64,000 bases of DNA, taken from JANNUT01 sp046331425. Lineage in GTDB: Bacteria; Acidobacteriota; Polarisedimenticolia; J045. The notes beneath the pieces are model-generated. The model searched no databases and was not told where the DNA came from. It saw only the letters and a program-made list of their open reading frames with translations. A program made the position numbers and the translations under genes. Location: the NCBI GenBank assembly GCA_046331425.1, contig JAXLQU010000003.1:1-64000 (forward strand), in the 5' to 3' direction. This document shows, piece by piece, positions 52,807 to 60,384 of this stretch (position 1 is its first letter; each line of letters opens with the position of its first letter).

Positions 52807-53439
52807 ATGAAAAAATTTCTGTGCGTCGCAACGATCGCTGCACTGACTACGCTTGGGACTGCTGCCTTCGCCGAGGCTCCGAAGATGCATGGTCGTGCAG
52901 CCCTGACCTACATCTCCCCCAGCGACAACATCGAGATCGATGGGGACAAGGTTGACTCCTCGATCGATAGCGCACTCGGCTTCGGGCTTGGCTGGGAGTA
53001 CCGCTTCAATGAGCGTGTTGGTCTGGACATCAACTGGTTCTACGCCAAGCATGATGTCGTGATCGAAGGCGACAAGTTCGACAGCACGAAGTTCATGCCG
53101 ATCACGGTGGGCGCCAACTTCCACCTTACGCCGGACAAGAAGGTCGACTTCTTTGTCGGCCCGTTGCTCGGCTACGTGCTCTACAACGATCTGGAGAACA
53201 GTCCTCTCACCGTCAAGCTGGACAACGACATCGTCTATGGTGCCAACCTCGGCGTCGAGTACCCCTTCAAGGACAAGGTCGCGTTCTACGCTTCGCTGAA
53301 GTATTTGAAGGCTGGCGCCGATGCGAAGGTACAAGTCGAGGAGAGCGCCCTGCCCACGAGAGCCAAGGTCGACGTGGCGGACGGCAAGGTCGATGTCGAC
53401 CCGCTGGTGCTGCAGGTAGGAGTTTCGTTCCGCTACTGA
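52807..53439 (+). CDS. OmpW-like outer-membrane beta-barrel protein
   Basis: 210 residues: signal peptide ending TAAFA, then eight amphipathic strands (for example LGFGLGWEYRFNERVGLDIN, VDFFVGPLLGYVLYND and IVYGANLGVEYPFKDKVAFY), ending VGVSFRY with a C-terminal aromatic as needed for Bam insertion. Small OmpW/OmpA-type barrel, perhaps a channel for small hydrophobic compounds. Has its own strong ribosome-binding site and terminator, so it is monocistronic. Confidence 0.85.
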   Translation: MKKFLCVATIAALTTLGTAAFAEAPKMHGRAALTYISPSDNIEIDGDKVDSSIDSALGFGLGWEYRFNERVGLDINWFYAKHDVVIEGDKFDSTKFMPITVGANFHLTPDKKVDFFVGPLLGYVLYNDLENSPLTVKLDNDIVYGANLGVEYPFKDKVAFYASLKYLKAGADAKVQVEESALPTRAKVDVADGKVDVDPLVLQVGVSFRY

Positions 53440-53462
53440 GTTTCACAATTTCTCAGTTCTTG

Positions 53463-53493
53463 CGGGCCGGGACCACACCGGCCCGTTTTTTTT
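53463..53493 (+). terminator. Rho-independent terminator after the OmpW-like gene
   Basis: CGGGCCGG / CCGGCCCG, loop GACCACA, followed by eight T residues. Sits between convergent genes. Confidence 0.93.
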
Positions 53494-53595
53494 CGGTGGT
53501 AGATGCGTGTCGCGAAGGCCCCCGTAATCCGATGCCTTTCTCCCAGACCTTTGAAAGTCGAGACACATCCGGTGCGCGCCCTTCGTGCACACCGT

Positions 53596-54798
53596 CTACG
53601 CCGTCGGGGTAGCGATGGTCTCCGTCGGTTTTTCCTGCACCAGCGTCATCGCCATCGCCGTCACCACCAACATCAGGAGTGCCCCGGCCCGGTACGGCCA
53701 AGCCTGCCCCACGGCCTTGAACAGGTAACCGCCCACAAAGGGGCCGATCACACGCCCAAGACTGCTCAGTGATTGATAGACGCCCATCACCTCACCGATC
53801 TCGCTCACTCGAGCACGCTTGGATGTCAACGACGAGAGCGACGGACCAGCGATACCCATGCCGAAGGCCAGCATCACGAGCGGAGCAATCAGGGCAGGAA
53901 CGTTATGCGCGTACGGCAGAACTCCGAGGCCGATCATTGCGAGCAACGATCCGGTCAACACCAGAGTCGATTCGCCAAACCGCCGACTCATTCGCCCGAT
54001 CAGTCCCCCCTGAACGATCGCCGCCAGCACCCCGACGCCGGCGAGCATCAATCCGATCGCTCTCTCATCTAGCCCGAAGCGCTGGTTGAGTAGCAGCGAG
54101 AACGTCATTTCGAACGAAGCGAATGCCACCGTGATTACCAGCACCATCGCGAGCGGGAGCAGCAAACCGGGTCGCGCCAGGATCGCGGGAATTCCAGCCA
54201 ACGCAAGCATTCCGTAACGTGAAGGAGCGCGTTCGGCCTCTCCCGCGCCGGTTTCGGGCAAGAGAAACCACACCATCGCCAGCGCGATCAGCGAGGTGGC
54301 CGCAGCCACCGCCGCGGGCAGCCACTGCGCGATCGGCATGAGTAGTCCGCCCAATGCCGGCCCACAGACAAACCCCAAGCCGAAGGCAGCACCGATCAAA
54401 CCCATCCCCTTGGCACGGTTCTCCGGCGTCGTGATATCGGAGATGACAGCGTGGGCCGTCGAAATGTTGCCTCCGGAGATCCCATCGAGAATCCGGGAGG
54501 CAAACAGCAGCGGCAGCGAGTTCGCTGTCGCAAGCAACACATAACCGCCCACCGATCCAAGCAGCGATGCAATCAGTACCGGCCGTCGCCCGAAACGGTC
54601 CGATAACCGACCAAGAAAAGGGGCTGCCAGGAACTGCATCGTCGAGTAGGAGGCCATCAACAACGCGAGCGTCATTGCGCTCGGATGGTGCTTCTCCGCC
54701 CACAGCGGAATGAACGGAATCACCATTCCGAAGCCGATCAGATCCACGAAGACGATCAGGAAGACCGTCGACAGTTTCGCCTTTTGACCTCGCATCAT
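53596..54798 (-). CDS. MFS transporter, TetA-like drug/proton antiporter family
   Basis: 400 residues with 12 TMs. Motif A is GRLSDRFGRRPVL between TM2 and TM3; motif C-like GAAFGLGFVCGPALGG in TM5 indicates an exporter. DLIGFGMVIPFIPLW in TM1 is characteristic of the TetA/multidrug group. ATG 54798 overlaps the yjbQ stop in an ATGA junction; a longer frame to 54873 overlaps yjbQ and is unlikely. Last gene of the minus-strand selW-yjbQ-MFS group. Substrate cannot be assigned. Confidence 0.88.
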   Translation of the reverse strand: MMRGQKAKLSTVFLIVFVDLIGFGMVIPFIPLWAEKHHPSAMTLALLMASYSTMQFLAAPFLGRLSDRFGRRPVLIASLLGSVGGYVLLATANSLPLLFASRILDGISGGNISTAHAVISDITTPENRAKGMGLIGAAFGLGFVCGPALGGLLMPIAQWLPAAVAAATSLIALAMVWFLLPETGAGEAERAPSRYGMLALAGIPAILARPGLLLPLAMVLVITVAFASFEMTFSLLLNQRFGLDERAIGLMLAGVGVLAAIVQGGLIGRMSRRFGESTLVLTGSLLAMIGLGVLPYAHNVPALIAPLVMLAFGMGIAGPSLSSLTSKRARVSEIGEVMGVYQSLSSLGRVIGPFVGGYLFKAVGQAWPYRAGALLMLVVTAMAMTLVQEKPTETIATPTA

Positions 54799-55208
54799 CC
54801 CGTCATCACACGCACGTCGACGCGGCGTCGATGCGGCGCCCGCCGATGCTCGAAGAGATACAGCGCTTGCCATGTCCCGAGTACAAGCCGGCCAGCATCG
54901 ACAGGCAGAACTTCGGAGGTGTGTGTGAGCGCCGTCCTCAAATGGGACGGCATGTCGTCGGGCCCCTCGTCGTCGTGGGTATAGCGGGGATCGCCCTCCG
55001 GCACGAGTCGTTGGAAGAAGGAAAGAAAATCGTGCTGGACCTTGGGGTCGTAGTTTTCCTGAATCACCAGGCTCGCGGTGGTGTGCAGCACGAACACGAG
55101 CGCGAGCCCGTCCGACACTCCACTTCCCTGCACCACGCGGGCTACGTCCGCGGTGATGTCGTACAGCCCTTGCCCATGAGTGGGAATTTCGATCTGCAGC
55201 CTATGCAC
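54795..55208 (-). CDS. yjbQ: YjbQ/UPF0047 family protein
   Basis: 137 residues, the family size. Conserved FVLHTTASLVIQENYDP, EGDPRYTHDDEGPDDMPSHL and LVLGTWQALYLFEHR form the putative metal-binding His/Asp pocket. Family members weakly rescue thiamine-phosphate synthase loss, but their natural role is unknown. GTG 55208 has GAGGG five bases upstream and matches the family start (VHRLQIEIPTHGQGLYD). Confidence 0.9.
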   Translation of the reverse strand: MHRLQIEIPTHGQGLYDITADVARVVQGSGVSDGLALVFVLHTTASLVIQENYDPKVQHDFLSFFQRLVPEGDPRYTHDDEGPDDMPSHLRTALTHTSEVLPVDAGRLVLGTWQALYLFEHRRAPHRRRVDVRVMTG

Positions 55209-55296
55209 CAGAACCCTCGGATATCGCGCGCAGCATACCGAACCCCCGTCGGTCTTGCGCACAAGATCCGCCGGATCGGAGGGCGAATCGCAGGGC

Positions 55297-55542
55297 CTAG
55301 GTGCTGGGCGCCGCTGGCGTCAGCGCTCGCTGCACCCGGAGGAGTGTCTCCTTCTCATTGGGAAAGAAGATCATGCCCTTCTTGGCGATGAGGCTCTCGT
55401 CGACCCAGACGGTGAATTCACCCCGGTCACCAGGCTGCAACTCGACCGTCTCGTTCAGGCTCTCTTTTATCAGAGCCGCCAAACTGGCGGCACGAGGGCG
55501 GAACCCTCAGGACACGCAATGGCGGATACGGACACGCGACAT
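55297..55542 (-). CDS. SelW/Rdx-type selenoprotein with in-frame UGA (Sec12)
   Basis: 81 residues if UGA at 55507-55509 is read as selenocysteine. The N-terminus is MSRVRIRHCVSU and continues GFRPRAASLAALIKESL; the C-x-x-U redox motif (Cys9, Sec12) is at the exact place where SelW/SelT/SelH-family (Rdx) proteins carry CxxC or CxxU. VELQPGDRGEFTVWVDESLI and AKKGMIFFP agree with the rest of the family. ATG 55542 is preceded by GGAGG with ideal spacing of five bases, far better than any start downstream of the UGA. SECIS-like hairpins follow the UGA. A thioredoxin-like oxidoreductase is expected. Starting at a TTG beyond the UGA would give a 61-residue fragment without the redox motif. selA/B/C/D are not in the window. 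Confidence 0.82.
55475..55508 (-). promoter_or_regulatory. Candidate bacterial SECIS element
   Basis: Directly after the UGA the mRNA can form GAGGG-UUCCG-CCCUC (using the GA of UGA), then GCCGCC-AGUUU-GGCGGC (55475-55491). The apical loop of the second hairpin begins 22 bases after the UGA and has a G near its 5' side followed by U residues, within the range known for bacterial SECIS recognition by SelB. Confidence 0.6.
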
Positions 55543-55697
55543 CGACACCTCCAACGACGCCCCTTCTCTGGCGGGTGCGCCGTGCTGGGCAAGGATGCGG
55601 TGCCGAGCGCCGGGCGTCCACTCCGCGGGCGCGGAACTTGTCGGTCGTGACGCTGTCTACTCTAAACGGAGCGATGGCTGTGGCATGCTGCGTTCCG

Positions 55698-56261
55698 ATG
55701 GTCGACGAAGGGTTGCTGCTGGAACGTGCTCGTCGCGGCGATCGCGGCGCGTTCGACGCTCTGGTGGAGCGATATATGGATCGTATCTGGCGCGTCGCCT
55801 ATCGCACCGTGCGTCACGAAGAGGACGCCGCAGATGTCGTCCAAGAAACGTTCCTTACGGCTTGGCGTTCGCTCGCCAACTTCCGCGGAGATTCGTCGTT
55901 TCTTACGTGGCTGCATCACATCGTGATGACCCGTGCCCTGAACCACCTCGATCGCCGAGAGGAACGCGCCGCTCGCCGCGCCATTCGGCTCGACCTAAAA
56001 CCCAGCGAGGCGCCCCAGTTGGCAGATGCCAGCCCGTCACCCCTGCAGAAACTGGAGGAACGGGAACTCGCGACACGGCTTCAACGTTGCGTCGAGCAAC
56101 TGCCGCCGGCTTGGCGCGCCGTACTGACCCTCCGAGAGGGCGAAGGACTGTCGTACGAGGCGATCGCGAAGGCGACAGATATCGCCCTCGGCACGGTGCG
56201 TTCTCAACTCGCACGAGCTCGCGCGGCGTTGCTGGCTTGCATCGAAGGGAGAGAGCGATGA
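55698..56261 (+). CDS. ECF-type RNA polymerase sigma factor
   Basis: 187 residues. Sigma region 2 (FDALVERYMDRIWRVAYRTV, HEEDAADVVQETFLTAWRSL with FLTWLHHIVM) and region 4 (LPPAWRAVLTLREGEGLSYE and AIAKATDIALGTVRSQLARA). The start is uncertain: ATG 55698 fits the usual N-terminus, ATG 55674 has GGAG close upstream and adds eight residues. Divergent from the selenoprotein gene, about 155 bp apart. The next gene encodes its anti-sigma factor (ATGA overlap). Confidence 0.92.
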   Translation: MVDEGLLLERARRGDRGAFDALVERYMDRIWRVAYRTVRHEEDAADVVQETFLTAWRSLANFRGDSSFLTWLHHIVMTRALNHLDRREERAARRAIRLDLKPSEAPQLADASPSPLQKLEERELATRLQRCVEQLPPAWRAVLTLREGEGLSYEAIAKATDIALGTVRSQLARARAALLACIEGRER

Positions 56262-57211
56262 GCAGTACAGCGCATCTTTCCGACAATCAGCTCTCTGATC
56301 TGCTCGACAACAGGCTCGGTGACAGCGAGCAACAGGTGGCGCAAGCCCACCTGGCAACCTGCGAGGCGTGCGCCGACAAGCTGCAAGCCTTGACACGCGT
56401 GGGGATCGCCCTGCGGGCCGAGGCGATTCCGGCGGCGCCTCCTGACCTGCAGGCGCGCATCCGGAAACAACTCGGGCCGCACCGTGGCCTGCCTCGTTGG
56501 TCGTACGGTGTTGCCGCGGTACTCGTCGCCGGCACAATGCTCACGATGCTGTTCCGCGATCGCAGCGCCGTGCCGACCAGCACTCGAACGAACTCCGAAG
56601 CGGCGCGCACCGACGAACAGGTCAGCGATGAACAGAAGGATGCGTTGCGCTCACTCGGCTATGTCGGCAACACACCGGTCTTCGACGAACCTTATCCTCC
56701 CGCGAAAAGGCCGCCGGCAGATCCGTTGCGTGATCAGAAGTTGGCGACTCACAACGAAGCGGCCAAACCAGAGCCTGCCAACTCTGCCGGCGAGTCTGCC
56801 GCGCCCCGCGCCGTCATGCAGGATACGAACCCTGAGGTGGACGAAAAACAGGATTCACAAACCCGTCGGCAGGCACCGATGAGCTCGGCACCCGTCGCCC
56901 CGCCCGAAATGAAGAAGGAACGGCCCGCGACGGATGAAGAGTCTCGTCCCGCACCGTGTGTCGAGTTCGACCCTGCCGTGACGCTTCGTTCCGAGAGTGA
57001 CGATGGCGCCAGTTTTCTGACCGAGTTCTTACGGATTACGGGGTCGGCACCGCGAGTCGAGCCCGCTGCCGACGGCAACGGGCTGATCGTGTCGGTCCCG
57101 CGCGACGCGTGGGAGAGGTTTAGAAATGCCAGCGGCAAAACGTCCCTTCCGGTCACTCCCGAGCTGGCCGAATGTGTTCGCTTTCGTCTCGTGACCAGCG
57201 CGACACGTTGA
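56258..57211 (+). CDS. Anti-sigma factor with zinc-finger (ZAS) domain
   Basis: 317 residues. HxxxCxxC at His31, Cys35, Cys38 in AHLATCEACADKL is the ZAS motif that holds ECF sigma factors. One TM (YGVAAVLVAGTMLTMLF, about 85-101) then a periplasmic Pro/Glu/Ala-rich linker and a C-terminal folded part (SFLTEFLRITGSAPRVEP on) that may sense the signal. Coupled to the sigma gene, so the pair forms a membrane-signalling switch. Confidence 0.88.
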   Translation: MSSTAHLSDNQLSDLLDNRLGDSEQQVAQAHLATCEACADKLQALTRVGIALRAEAIPAAPPDLQARIRKQLGPHRGLPRWSYGVAAVLVAGTMLTMLFRDRSAVPTSTRTNSEAARTDEQVSDEQKDALRSLGYVGNTPVFDEPYPPAKRPPADPLRDQKLATHNEAAKPEPANSAGESAAPRAVMQDTNPEVDEKQDSQTRRQAPMSSAPVAPPEMKKERPATDEESRPAPCVEFDPAVTLRSESDDGASFLTEFLRITGSAPRVEPAADGNGLIVSVPRDAWERFRNASGKTSLPVTPELAECVRFRLVTSATR

Positions 57212-57310
57212 CGCTTACCCCTTCTCGCCGTAAACAAACGGCGGGTTGTGATCGGGGTTCGGCCCGCCAGAGGCACGGACTAGTTGAGACTCTCGATAAA
57301 GGGTGTGCGA

Positions 57311-59542
57311 ATGACAGGATGGTTGCGATCGCGACACCGCTGGTGGTTGGTGTGCGTTCTCGGGTTTGTGGCTGCCGCGTGGCTGGTCGTGACGGCGTCG
57401 TCCGAGCAAGGGAACGGCCCCGACTTGGCCGGAACTCAACCGGCCGACGGGCGCGGCAATCCGGCGCTTCCTAGCTTTAGCAACGAGGGCGCGCCCGGCA
57501 CGTTCCTCAATCCATCGCGTTGCGCCGGTTGTCACTCCAACTTCCATCTCGACAATCAACGGATCTACGAGCCGTTCAACACGTGGGCCGGTTCGATGAT
57601 GGCCAACTCGGCCCGCGACCCGCTGTTCTGGGCAGCGCTCGACATCGCCAATCAGGACGACAAACGACACCTCGGAAATGTCGGCGTTGGGGATTTCTGC
57701 ATTCGTTGCCACGTGCCGAAGGCGTGGTACGAGGGGCGCAGCGACTGCAATACGAGCTATGGACAAAAATTCGATGGAGCCTGCCTCAGCGGCTCCGCTG
57801 GCCGCCGAGACAGCGACTTCGAGGGGATTACCTGCGCCGTGTGCCATCGTGCCTACGATGCATCATCTCCACCGCTGCCAGGCGACTTCGTCGACGCCCA
57901 GGCGCCCTATCAAGACAACGGTCAGCTCTATTTGACGCAGAACAGTTTCACGTTCCTGGGTCCTTTCAGCGACGCACGATCCAACGGTCACGGCACGATG
58001 CAGTCGACATTGCACAAATCGGCAGCGTTCTGCGGCCAGTGCCACAACATTACCAATCCGGTCAAGAACCAAGTCGATCCGATCACCGGTGCAGATACCG
58101 GCCGACGATTCCCAATCGAACGCACCTACAGAGAATGGCAACGCAGTCGGTTCGGCCTAGAGAATCGGACTTGTCAGAGTTGCCACATGCCCGAGCCGGA
58201 TCATGAGGGAGACGGACGGCCGGACCCCGGTGTGATTTGTACCGACCCGCCTGGAATTCGTGGACGCAATACGCAGCTGCAGGGGCCGCTGCACATGCAC
58301 ATGTTTCGAGGCGGCAGCGTCTGGATGCAGGGGGTGCTGAAGGGCGAGTACGGTGATCTTTTACGTCGTCGCGATTCGTACGATGCCGCGATCGCGTCGG
58401 CGCTCCAGATGCTGCAGCAGCAGACGGCGACATTGGCGATCGATCTTCCCGCCGTCGCACGTCCAGGCAGTGTGGTGCGGCCCACCATGCGGATCACCAA
58501 TCTCGGTGGGCACAAGTTTCCGACCGGCTACAGTGAGGGGCGTCGGGCTTGGATCAACGTCCAGGCGGGCGAGGACCGCGACGGCGACGGGACGCTCGAT
58601 GCCGAGGAAATCAGCTTCGAAAGCGGTGGTTACGATGCCGAGACTGGTGACCTGACACGCGACCCGCAAGTGAAGGTCTACGAGATGTTGGCCGGGGTGT
58701 TCAACTACAACGGCGATCGCAAGTGTGATCTGGTGGACGCCAAGAGCGGCCGTGAGATGTTCCACTTCGCTCTCAACGACTGCTTGCTGAAGGACAATCG
58801 GATTCCGCCACAAGGATTCGTGCCTGACGAGGAAACAGAACCGGTTGGATACAGCTACCCTGCTCACCCGACGGTGCCGGGCACGCTCGTGCACTGGGAT
58901 GACACGCTGTACTCGATCGACGTGCCGAAAGACGCGTTCAAGCCGTTTCTGATCGTGGCTTCGCTTTACTACCAGACATCGTCGAAGGAGTACGTAGAGT
59001 TTTTGAGCGCCGAGAACGAGAGCAGTTGCGATCCATCGGATCCCGGATGCGATCCCACCGCAGCCGACGAGCGACGCAATCGCGGCGAGAAGTTGCACGC
59101 GTTGTGGGAAAAGTATGGGCGTTCGGCGCCGGTCTTGATCGCGCGAGCACAAAAGAACGTGACCGTCGGTACGTACCTCGTCGGTCCTGGTGAAGCGGGG
59201 CGCGACGGCACGCTGCGAGTCGACGCGATCGACAAGATCAGCGGCGATCTCAGCGTCAGCTTCGCCGCAGCCTGCGGCGCGCAGTCTCACACGGTCTATT
59301 GGGGAGATCTGGAGCAGGTCGCGAACTATCGCTACAGCGGCGCGGCCTGCATCGACTCGTCGGAGGGGCGTGCGCAATTCAACCCCGGATCGGGGTCGAG
59401 TTTCTTCATGGTGGTTGGACGCAATTCGGCGCAAGAGGGGCCGCTCGGGATCGATGCCTACGGTGAAAGACGCCCCGAACCGCAAGGGGTTGGTAGCTGC
59501 GATCTTCCGCAGAGCCCGGAGGAAGACCACTGCGCTCCGTAG
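57311..59542 (+). CDS. Five-heme c-type cytochrome, exported
   Basis: 743 residues. N-terminal anchor or signal (WWLVCVLGFVAAAWLVVTA). Five CxxCH sites at about residues 71 (CAGCH), 130 (CIRCH), 175 (CAVCH), 241 (CGQCH) and 288 (CQSCH), all in the first 300 residues. The C-terminal half is beta-rich and includes a calcium-like DRDGDGTLDAEE loop near 430 and several Cys outside heme motifs. Electron carrier or redox enzyme of periplasm or cell surface; no match to nitrite reductase or hydroxylamine oxidoreductase motifs beyond the hemes. ATG 57311 has AAGGG eight bases upstream; an upstream ATT/TTG-region start at 57284 is possible. Confidence 0.85.
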   Translation: MTGWLRSRHRWWLVCVLGFVAAAWLVVTASSEQGNGPDLAGTQPADGRGNPALPSFSNEGAPGTFLNPSRCAGCHSNFHLDNQRIYEPFNTWAGSMMANSARDPLFWAALDIANQDDKRHLGNVGVGDFCIRCHVPKAWYEGRSDCNTSYGQKFDGACLSGSAGRRDSDFEGITCAVCHRAYDASSPPLPGDFVDAQAPYQDNGQLYLTQNSFTFLGPFSDARSNGHGTMQSTLHKSAAFCGQCHNITNPVKNQVDPITGADTGRRFPIERTYREWQRSRFGLENRTCQSCHMPEPDHEGDGRPDPGVICTDPPGIRGRNTQLQGPLHMHMFRGGSVWMQGVLKGEYGDLLRRRDSYDAAIASALQMLQQQTATLAIDLPAVARPGSVVRPTMRITNLGGHKFPTGYSEGRRAWINVQAGEDRDGDGTLDAEEISFESGGYDAETGDLTRDPQVKVYEMLAGVFNYNGDRKCDLVDAKSGREMFHFALNDCLLKDNRIPPQGFVPDEETEPVGYSYPAHPTVPGTLVHWDDTLYSIDVPKDAFKPFLIVASLYYQTSSKEYVEFLSAENESSCDPSDPGCDPTAADERRNRGEKLHALWEKYGRSAPVLIARAQKNVTVGTYLVGPGEAGRDGTLRVDAIDKISGDLSVSFAAACGAQSHTVYWGDLEQVANYRYSGAACIDSSEGRAQFNPGSGSSFFMVVGRNSAQEGPLGIDAYGERRPEPQGVGSCDLPQSPEEDHCAP

Positions 59543-60384
59543 AGTCGCGGCTCGCGCTGACGATCGCGCTGGTCATTTCGGCTGGCGGTGTGAAGGCGTC
59601 GTTCGCGCAGACTAGCAATGTCAGCGCGTCAACGCTCCGTGTCGTCGTCGATACGACACTCGGCGCTTTCACCGTTGAACTGGACCGTGCCGCTGCACCC
59701 GAAACGGTTCGGCGTTTCTTGGCTCGGAGCTATGACGGGTTGCAGTTGTGTGAGGCGAGAGCCCACGGATACCTCGTCTTCGGTTGCGCTCCATTCAGGC
59801 TGGATGGACCGAAGGGGGACGCACCGCACCGTGAGTCGCCGCTGCTCGAGGAGATCGATGGGATCGCGATGGGCCTGGATCGGCAGCCGATCGATGTACC
59901 GCAACCGATCGAGTGGCTTTGGCAACAGGAGGTCTTCCCGCTCTACCTGCAACTGCGCGACAAAGGCCGTCCGATCCCGGCTGGATTGGAGACGTTGATC
60001 GAAGCCGCGCGCACCAAGGGCACAGCGGCAATCGAACAGCTCAAAGGGAAGTCTCGACTGTGGTATCTCACACAGCTCGGCCATCGCTTCACTGAAGGGC
60101 GCTCTGCGGCGCGGTTCTCGCGGGGCGCGGTGGGAGTCGCGGCGTTCTGGCCGGGCGCCGGCGATGAGCGGTTCGTGATTGCCTTGACGGATCTTCCGGA
60201 ACGAGATGGCCGCGCCACCGTTTTCGGTCGCATCGTGGACGGCTGGGACACATTGGATCGAATTGAGATGTTGCCAGTCGATAAGTCACACCGGACACTC
60301 ACCGCTGTTTTTCTGAACGCCGTACGAATCGAGGGTTCTGCTCCTGGGGAGGGGTCGGGCTCGAACAAGGAACCGACGCGATGA
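59530..60384 (+). CDS. Cyclophilin-like peptidyl-prolyl isomerase, probable CTG start
   Basis: 284 residues from CTG at 59530, preceded by GGAGGA with six bases spacing. This start yields a proper signal peptide (RLALTIALVISAGGVKASFA, then QT). The next classical start, GTG 59590, would cut the hydrophobic core off. The isomerase fold is recognisable by VVVDTTLGAFTVELDRAAAP ETVRRFL and by ERFVIALTD and TVFGRIVDGWDTLDRIEML. Between them lies an insertion of about 80 residues (EWLWQQEVFPLYLQLRDKG on). The active-site Arg/Phe are not clearly conserved, so activity is uncertain. Overlaps the cytochrome gene by 13 bp, suggesting joint function. Confidence 0.75.
   Translation: MRSVESRLALTIALVISAGGVKASFAQTSNVSASTLRVVVDTTLGAFTVELDRAAAPETVRRFLARSYDGLQLCEARAHGYLVFGCAPFRLDGPKGDAPHRESPLLEEIDGIAMGLDRQPIDVPQPIEWLWQQEVFPLYLQLRDKGRPIPAGLETLIEAARTKGTAAIEQLKGKSRLWYLTQLGHRFTEGRSAARFSRGAVGVAAFWPGAGDERFVIALTDLPERDGRATVFGRIVDGWDTLDRIEMLPVDKSHRTLTAVFLNAVRIEGSAPGEGSGSNKEPTR

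Noticed and set aside
54798..54873. Longer N-terminus for the MFS transporter
   Set aside because: Extension overlaps yjbQ by 79 bp, is Arg/Ala-rich and unlike MFS N-termini; ATG 54798 forms an ATGA junction.
55297..55482. Short 61-residue protein starting at TTG 55482
   Set aside because: It has no ribosome-binding site and lacks the redox motif; the frame upstream through the UGA has a perfect Shine-Dalgarno and family homology.
57228..57244. Hairpin CGCCGT/ACGGCG after the anti-sigma gene as a terminator
   Set aside because: Only six base pairs and no T-run.
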